A stretch of 38,091 nt of DNA from positions 1 through 38,091 of the forward strand of contig JABMNR010000048.1 in the NCBI GenBank assembly GCA_013203465.1. Direction: 5' to 3'. Shown here in pieces: positions 33,440-38,091 of this stretch; within the stretch, counting starts at the first letter, position 1, and each line of letters starts with the position of its first letter. The stretch comes from Alphaproteobacteria bacterium (GTDB lineage Bacteria; Pseudomonadota; Alphaproteobacteria; Thalassobaculales; Thalassobaculaceae). The notes under the pieces were generated by a model. It was not told where the DNA came from, ran no database searches, and was given only the letters and a program-made list of their open reading frames with translations. A program made the position numbers and the translations under genes.

Positions 33440-35704
33440 ATGGAAACCGATAACCGCACCGACGCCGAAGAGGCGCTGCTGTTCCACAGCTCGGGCCGAC
33501 CGGGAAAGATCGAGATCACCCCAACCAAACCGCTGACCACCCAGCGCGAGCTGTCGCTCGCCTATTCACCCGGGGTTGCGGTGCCGTGCCTGGAGATCGC
33601 GAAGGATCCCAACACCGTCTACGATTACACCAGCCGCGGCAACATCGTGGCGGTGATCTCGAACGGCACGGCGGTGCTGGGACTGGGTGACATCGGCGCG
33701 CTCGCCTCCAAGCCGGTGATGGAAGGCAAGGCGGTCCTGTTCAAACGCTTCGCCGACCTTGACGGGATCGACCTAGAGGTCGACACCAAGGACGTCGACG
33801 AATTCGTGAACTGTGTGCGCTACCTCGGTCCAAGCTTCGGCGGCATCAATCTGGAGGATATCAAGGCGCCGGAATGCTTCATCATCGAGCAACGCCTGAA
33901 GGAGCTGCTCGACATCCCGGTGTTCCACGATGACCAGCACGGCACCGCGATCATCGCCGCCGCCGGCCTGATCAACGCCTTGCACCTGACCGGCCGCAAC
34001 ATCAAGGACACCCGGCTGGTGGTCAACGGCGCCGGCGCCGCCGCCATCGCCTGTGTCGAGCTGCTCAAGGCCATGGGCATGCCGCATGATCACGTCATCC
34101 TCTGCGACACCCGGGGGGTGATTTACCAAGGTCGCGAACAGGGCATGAATCAGTGGAAATCGGCCCACGCCGCCATCACCGACGCCCGCAGCCTCGCCGA
34201 CGCGTTGGACGGTGCCGACGCCTTCTTCGGGCTGTCGGCCAAAGGAGCGGTGACCAGGGACATGGTCCGCTCAATGGCGGACAAGCCAATCATCTTCGCC
34301 ATGGCCAACCCGGACCCGGAGATCACACCGGAAGAGATCAAGGCGGTTCGCGAGGACGCGATCATCGCCACCGGCCGGTCGGATTACCCGAACCAGGTCA
34401 ACAATGTTCTAGGGTTTCCCTACATCTTTCGCGGCGCGCTGGACGTCCGCGCCTCGGAGATCAACGAGGCGATGAAGATCGCCGCGGCCCATGCGATCGC
34501 CGAGCTGGCGCGGGAGGACGTGCCGGACGAGGTCGGCGCCGCCTATTCCGGCCGCCGGCTGCACTACGGCAACGACTACATCATTCCGGCGCCATTCGAT
34601 CCCCGGCTAATCGCGCACGTCTCGGGCGCGGTCGCTCAGGCGGCGATGGACACCGGCGTGGCCCGACGGCCGCTTGAGGATATGGACGCCTACCGGGCCG
34701 AGCTGACGGGACGTCTCGACCCGACCGCGGCCAGCATCCAGAATATTCTCGACCGCATCCGCAAGAATCCGCGCCGCGTGGTGTTCGCCGAGGGCGAAGA
34801 GGAGAAAACCATCCGCGCCGCCGTCAGCTTCAAGAACGGTGGCTACGGCCACCCGATCTTGATCGGGCGGGAGGACCGAATCCGGAAAACCATTGCTGAA
34901 ATAGGCATCAACGGCGCCGAGGAATTGGAAATCCACAACGCGCGGCTCTCCCACTTCAATCAGAAGTACATCGCCTTCCTCTTCGATCGCCTGCAAAGGA
35001 AGGGAGCGCTACACCGCGACTGCCAAAGAATGGTGAACCAGGACCGCAACGTGTTCGCCGCCTGCATGGTCTCCGCCGGCGATGCCGATGCCATGGTGAC
35101 CGGTCTGACACGCGCATTCGAGGTGGCGCTCGACGACATCACCCGGGTGGTCGATCGACGGCCGAACGAACTGATCATGGCGTTCACCATGGTCATCGCC
35201 CGTGGCCGGACCGTGTTCATCGCCGATACCAATGTCAATGAGCTTCCAAGTCCGGAAGAATTGGCCGATATCGCCTGCCAGACCGCCGCCCGCGCGCGCG
35301 CCTTCGGTCATGAGCCGCGGGTGGCCTTGCTGTCATTCTCAAATTTCGGCAGTCCCATGCGCGAGAAAACGCTGCGCATTCGCGAGGCGGTCGCGGTTCT
35401 GGACGCCCGCAACGTCGACTTCGAATATGACGGCGAGATGGCTGCCGACGTGGCACTCGATCCCGAGATGAAGACCCTGTACCCGTTCTCGCGGCTCAGC
35501 GGGCCGGCCAATGTCTTGGTCATGCCGGCCCTGCATTCAGCCAACATCTCCTACAAACTGCTGCAACGTTTCGGTGGCGGATCAGTCATCGGGCCAATGT
35601 TGTTGGGGTTGGATAAACCGGCACAGATCGTCCGGATGGGTGCGACGGTATCCGACATCGTGAACGCGGCCGCCATCGCGGCCCATGAATCGCTCGACCC
35701 CTAA
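33440..35704 (+). CDS. maeB: NADP-dependent malic enzyme, MaeB type (malic enzyme-phosphotransacetylase fusion)
   Basis: This enzyme converts malate to pyruvate and CO2. At 754 residues it is the long form. The N-terminal malic-enzyme half (1-430) has [38 protein letters not shown] and the metal/NADP-binding segments [20 protein letters not shown] and [16 protein letters not shown]. The C-terminal half (from about 440) resembles phosphotransacetylase ([55 protein letters not shown]). In known cases this half is usually regulatory rather than catalytic. The ATG follows AAGGA at good spacing. It is a single gene between divergent mutS and phoR. NADP preference is family-based. Confidence 0.95.
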   Translation: METDNRTDAEEALLFHSSGRPGKIEITPTKPLTTQRELSLAYSPGVAVPCLEIAKDPNTVYDYTSRGNIVAVISNGTAVLGLGDIGALASKPVMEGKAVLFKRFADLDGIDLEVDTKDVDEFVNCVRYLGPSFGGINLEDIKAPECFIIEQRLKELLDIPVFHDDQHGTAIIAAAGLINALHLTGRNIKDTRLVVNGAGAAAIACVELLKAMGMPHDHVILCDTRGVIYQGREQGMNQWKSAHAAITDARSLADALDGADAFFGLSAKGAVTRDMVRSMADKPIIFAMANPDPEITPEEIKAVREDAIIATGRSDYPNQVNNVLGFPYIFRGALDVRASEINEAMKIAAAHAIAELAREDVPDEVGAAYSGRRLHYGNDYIIPAPFDPRLIAHVSGAVAQAAMDTGVARRPLEDMDAYRAELTGRLDPTAASIQNILDRIRKNPRRVVFAEGEEEKTIRAAVSFKNGGYGHPILIGREDRIRKTIAEIGINGAEELEIHNARLSHFNQKYIAFLFDRLQRKGALHRDCQRMVNQDRNVFAACMVSAGDADAMVTGLTRAFEVALDDITRVVDRRPNELIMAFTMVIARGRTVFIADTNVNELPSPEELADIACQTAARARAFGHEPRVALLSFSNFGSPMREKTLRIREAVAVLDARNVDFEYDGEMAADVALDPEMKTLYPFSRLSGPANVLVMPALHSANISYKLLQRFGGGSVIGPMLLGLDKPAQIVRMGATVSDIVNAAAIAAHESLDP

Positions 35705-35715
35705 CCCAGCAGCCC

Positions 35716-35772
35716 CCCGCCGGCCATCCTCGCGTGTAACGGGGTTGCATGGACCATCGCCGAGCCGGCGGG
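35716..35772. repeat. Inverted repeat after maeB
   Basis: CCCGCCGGC (35716-35724) and GCCGGCGGG (35764-35772) are perfect 9-base inverted copies separated by 39 bases. They lie in the maeB-phoR gap. There is no U run after the second arm, so it is not a standard terminator; it may be chance in GC-rich DNA. Confidence 0.35.
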
Positions 35773-35788
35773 AGGGCATCGGGCCGGG

Positions 35789-35802
35789 GGTGTTTCGACA
35801 CC
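35789..35802 (+). other. Short hairpin before phoR ribosome-binding site
   Basis: GGTGT-TTCG-ACACC forms a 5-bp stem with a four-base loop. It sits just upstream of the phoR AAGGATC-ATG and could affect phoR translation. Small, and possibly chance. Confidence 0.3.
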
Positions 35803-35812
35803 GATAAGGATC

Positions 35813-37315
35813 ATGACCGACGACCACCCCTCCCTGGCCGGGGACCCTGAGCCCAAAGTCGGCCGCACTCAGCGGCGGGTTACCGTGACCGACGTCGCGC
35901 GCGCCTCATGCTTGCTACTGCTGCCCACTCTCGTGGTTGTCGTGATTGCGGTGATGGCATTTGACGTACCATTACTCTATGCGCTGAGCGGAATCCTGGT
36001 TGTCGCAACGGTCATCGGCGCCATGGTGCGGCGACATTATCAGGAGCTCGCCGTGCTGCTTGGCCGCCTAGAAGCGCGCGCCGCCGCCGAGGATCCGGCC
36101 CAGGTCTTGATCGATCATCAAGGCGCTATCACGGGCATCGGCGACGTTGGTCCAGCCGCCGATCTCGCTCTGGCCTTGGAACGTTCCGACCGGCGGCTCT
36201 TGAACTGGGCGTCGGACGTCGCGCGGGAAACCGCCTCCCGGGCCTTGGTGATCGAATCGATCCCTGATCCATTAGTGCTCATCGATACCCGCTCGCGCGT
36301 TGCCTTGGCAAATCGGGCGGCGCGTGAGCAGTTCGGCCACCAGATCGTGGGTCGTGATCTCGCGGCGGTGATACGGCAGCCGGAAGTGCTCGCCACGGTG
36401 CGCCGCGCTCTTAACGGTGGCGCCGGTGGCGACGTGGAAATCGCGCTGGCGGCCCCGGTGGAGCGGGTGTTCGGCGTGCGTATCCAGGCACTGTCCGCGA
36501 CTCCAGATCAACCCGCCTCGGCCTTGATGCTGTTCGTCGACCTATCGGCGGTGCGGCGGGTGGAACAGATGCGCGTCGATTTTGTCGCGAACGTCAGCCA
36601 CGAGCTGCGCACGCCATTGGCCACCTTGATGGGCTTCATCGAGACCCTGCAAGGGCCGGCCCACGACGATGGCGAGGCCCGCGACCGGTTTCTAGAGATC
36701 ATGCGGTCCCAAGCCAACCGAATGAGCCGTCTGGTCAACGATCTGCTGTCGCTGTCACGGATCGAGAGCAACGAGCACGCATTGCCCAAAGGACGGGTCG
36801 CGCTGCCGCCTTTGCTGAACACCGTCAGGGCAACCCTGGATCTGGAAGCCCGGCGCAAGGACATGCGGGTGCGCCTGGAGATCGAAGACAATCTGTTCGA
36901 GGCGGTCGGCGAGCAAGATGAACTCGTGCAGGTGATCCAGAACTTGATGGACAATGCCATTAAATATGGTCGACCCGGCACCGACATCACGGTATCGGCC
37001 CGCCGCGCGATCGATCTGCCGACCTCCTACTCCGACCCCCGGCGCTCAGCCGTGGCGATTGCTGTGCATAATCAAGGCGAGGGCATTGCGCCTGAGCATA
37101 TTCCACGGCTGACGGAGCGGTTCTATCGCGTCGACACCGCCCGCTCGCGCGCGTTGGGCGGCACCGGACTTGGGCTCGCCATCGTCAAACATATCCTCAG
37201 CCGTCATCGCGGCACCCTGACGATCGAGTCCGCCCTCGGCAACGGCAGCACATTCACGGCCTACCTTCCCGCCGACGCCGCAAACCAGACCACGCCAAAC
37301 GCATCCGCTGTCTGA
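35813..37315 (+). CDS. phoR: Phosphate-regulon sensor histidine kinase PhoR
   Basis: PhoR senses phosphate status through the Pst transporter and phosphorylates PhoB. The 500-residue protein has two N-terminal membrane helices (about 31-50 and 53-71) with almost no periplasmic loop, as in known PhoR. A PAS domain follows at about 143-250 (IESIPDPLVLIDTRSRVALA). The dimerisation domain has His263 in VANVSHELRTPLATLMGFIE. The ATPase domain has the N box QNLMDNAIKYG (about 376-386), the G1 box GEGIAPEHIPRL, and the G2 box GGTGLGLAIVKHIL. It precedes pstS, the alphaproteobacterial phoR-pst order; phoB is not in the window. No Pho box is seen before it, though one lies between it and pstS. Confidence 0.94.
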   Translation: MTDDHPSLAGDPEPKVGRTQRRVTVTDVARASCLLLLPTLVVVVIAVMAFDVPLLYALSGILVVATVIGAMVRRHYQELAVLLGRLEARAAAEDPAQVLIDHQGAITGIGDVGPAADLALALERSDRRLLNWASDVARETASRALVIESIPDPLVLIDTRSRVALANRAAREQFGHQIVGRDLAAVIRQPEVLATVRRALNGGAGGDVEIALAAPVERVFGVRIQALSATPDQPASALMLFVDLSAVRRVEQMRVDFVANVSHELRTPLATLMGFIETLQGPAHDDGEARDRFLEIMRSQANRMSRLVNDLLSLSRIESNEHALPKGRVALPPLLNTVRATLDLEARRKDMRVRLEIEDNLFEAVGEQDELVQVIQNLMDNAIKYGRPGTDITVSARRAIDLPTSYSDPRRSAVAIAVHNQGEGIAPEHIPRLTERFYRVDTARSRALGGTGLGLAIVKHILSRHRGTLTIESALGNGSTFTAYLPADAANQTTPNASAV

Positions 37316-37341
37316 CACCGTAACAACGACCTGTCTTGCGT

Positions 37342-37362
37342 GGCCGCCGGGCCTTCGCGGCC
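37342..37362 (+). other. Weak hairpin after phoR
   Basis: GGCCGC and GCGGCC flank a 9-nt loop 27 bases after the phoR stop. No U run follows, so termination here is doubtful. It ends two bases before the Pho boxes. Confidence 0.3.
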
Positions 37363-37364
37363 GG

Positions 37365-37408
37365 CTGTCATAAAACCTTCATCTCAATGTCGTAAAAGCT
37401 TTGTGACC
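37365..37408 (+). promoter_or_regulatory. Two tandem Pho boxes upstream of pstS
   Basis: Four 11-bp units lie in a row: CTGTCATAAAA, CCTTCATCTCA, ATGTCGTAAAA and GCTTTGTGACC. The first two form a good Pho box (CTGTCAT-AAAA-CCTTCAT, 37365-37382; consensus CTGTCAT, four AT-rich bases, CTGTCAT). The next two form a weaker second box (37387-37404). A possible -10, TACAAG, lies about 12 bases downstream, the usual place for PhoB-activated promoters. They predict phosphate-starvation induction of pstS. Confidence 0.8.
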
Positions 37409-37502
37409 CGGTCGGTACAAGCCGCCCACCGGGTCGTGCCGCCAGCCGGTGCGCGCGAACTCGGACACGCCATCCTGCCATGCCAAAGACTGGAGGCATT
37501 TC

Positions 37503-38091
37503 ATGACTTTATCATTCGGTAAGGCGGCCGCGATCGCCGCAATCGGCGTCGTCGCGATGACCGCGAGCGCCGAGGCCCGCGACCAGATTCGTATCCTCGG
37601 CTCGTCGACCGTGTTTCCGTTCGCCACGGTGGTCGCGGAGACCTTCGGCAAAAGCACGCCGTTCAAGACCCCGGTCATCGAGTCGACCGGTTCCGGTGGC
37701 GGCCTGAAGTTGTTTTGCCAAGGCGTCGGCACCGACCATCCGGACATCACCAACGCCTCGCGCCGGATCAAGAAATCCGAGGTCGAGCTGTGCGCCGAGA
37801 ACGGCGTGACCGATGTTATCGAGATTCAGATCGGCTTCGACGGCATCGTGCTCGCGAACGCTAAGACGGCGCCGACCTATAAGTTGACCCGGGCTCAACT
37901 CTTCCTGGCCCTGGCCAAGCAAGTGCCGATCGACGGCAAGCTGATCGCCAATCCCTACACGACTTGGTCGCAGATTGACCCGGCACTGCCCAACGCCAAG
38001 ATCGAGGATCTCGGCCCGCCGCCGACCTCCGGCACCCGCGACGCCTTCGTCGAGTTGGTCATGGAAGCGGGTGCGGAGGAGATTCCATTTC
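37503..38091 (+). CDS. pstS: Phosphate ABC transporter substrate-binding protein PstS (cut by window edge)
   Basis: PstS is the periplasmic phosphate-binding protein of the high-affinity Pst transporter. About 196 residues are visible. A signal peptide (MTLSFGKAAAIAAIGVVAMT, ending near ASAEA) precedes RILGSSTVFPFATVVAETFG. The phosphate-binding segments are ESTGSGGGLKLFCQGVG, DITNASRRIKKSE and GPPPTSGTRDAFVELV. This matches the alphaproteobacterial PstS type. The ATG follows GGAGG at ideal spacing. It is preceded by two Pho boxes and by phoR. The C-terminus and any pstCAB genes lie outside the window. Confidence 0.95.
   Translation, partial: MTLSFGKAAAIAAIGVVAMTASAEARDQIRILGSSTVFPFATVVAETFGKSTPFKTPVIESTGSGGGLKLFCQGVGTDHPDITNASRRIKKSEVELCAENGVTDVIEIQIGFDGIVLANAKTAPTYKLTRAQLFLALAKQVPIDGKLIANPYTTWSQIDPALPNAKIEDLGPPPTSGTRDAFVELVMEAGAEEIPF

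Overview
This is a GC-rich stretch of a bacterial chromosome. It carries the gene neighbourhood typical of Alphaproteobacteria, most like Rhodospirillales-type lineages. The order nusA-rimP-trmB-metK-(XRE regulator)-lnt-corC-ybeY-phoH-miaB, then rimI-tsaB, nfuA, trpS, murJ, glnD and mutS, is a conserved alphaproteobacterial core order. A PraR/PhrR-like regulator between lnt and metK, a MucR regulator, and phoR directly before pstS support the assignment. The species cannot be named from the sequence.

Layout. (1) 1-8.2 kb, minus strand: nusA (cut by the left edge) and rimP behind a leader with a terminator-like hairpin; then trmB and metK; then a small XRE repressor with its own promoter and a palindrome; then lnt, corC, ybeY and phoH, coupled by short overlaps. 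(2) 8.2-11.6 kb: miaB, and a two-gene acyltransferase pair that looks like olsB-olsA (ornithine-lipid synthesis). (3) 11.7-13.6 kb: a mucR-family gene and a double-module RTX calcium-binding protein with a strong promoter. (4) 13.8-17.7 kb: rimI-tsaB, a divergent secreted polysaccharide-deacetylase-like protein, a Bax-like glucosaminidase and nfuA. (5) 17.8-21.6 kb: a class III adenylate cyclase joined to a divergent MurJ-like flippase, facing a GT4 glycosyltransferase. (6) 21.6-27.1 kb: trpS, true murJ and glnD. (7) 27.2-30.6 kb: a FOXRED1-like flavoprotein, a DapA-like aldolase, and a VOC protein divergent from a TetR regulator with two tandem operators. (8) 30.6-38.1 kb: mutS, a divergent maeB, phoR, and pstS behind tandem Pho boxes, cut by the right edge.

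The core genes serve translation and RNA modification (nusA, rimP, trmB, miaB, tsaB, rimI, ybeY, trpS), SAM supply (metK), lipoprotein and peptidoglycan assembly (lnt, murJ), Fe-S delivery (nfuA), nitrogen sensing (glnD), mismatch repair (mutS), C4 metabolism (maeB) and phosphate sensing (phoR, pstS). Accessory genes sit between these blocks: the RTX protein, deacetylase/Bax, cyclase/flippase/glycosyltransferase, and flavoprotein/aldolase/VOC/TetR.

I found no CRISPR array, tRNA, rRNA, insertion sequence or phage gene, and no clear undescribed multi-gene defence or mobile system. The most interesting signals are regulatory (rimP leader, XRE operator, TetR operators, double Pho box), a bacterial homologue of the mitochondrial complex I assembly factor FOXRED1, and the cyclase-flippase pair. 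No gap between genes exceeds 300 bases.
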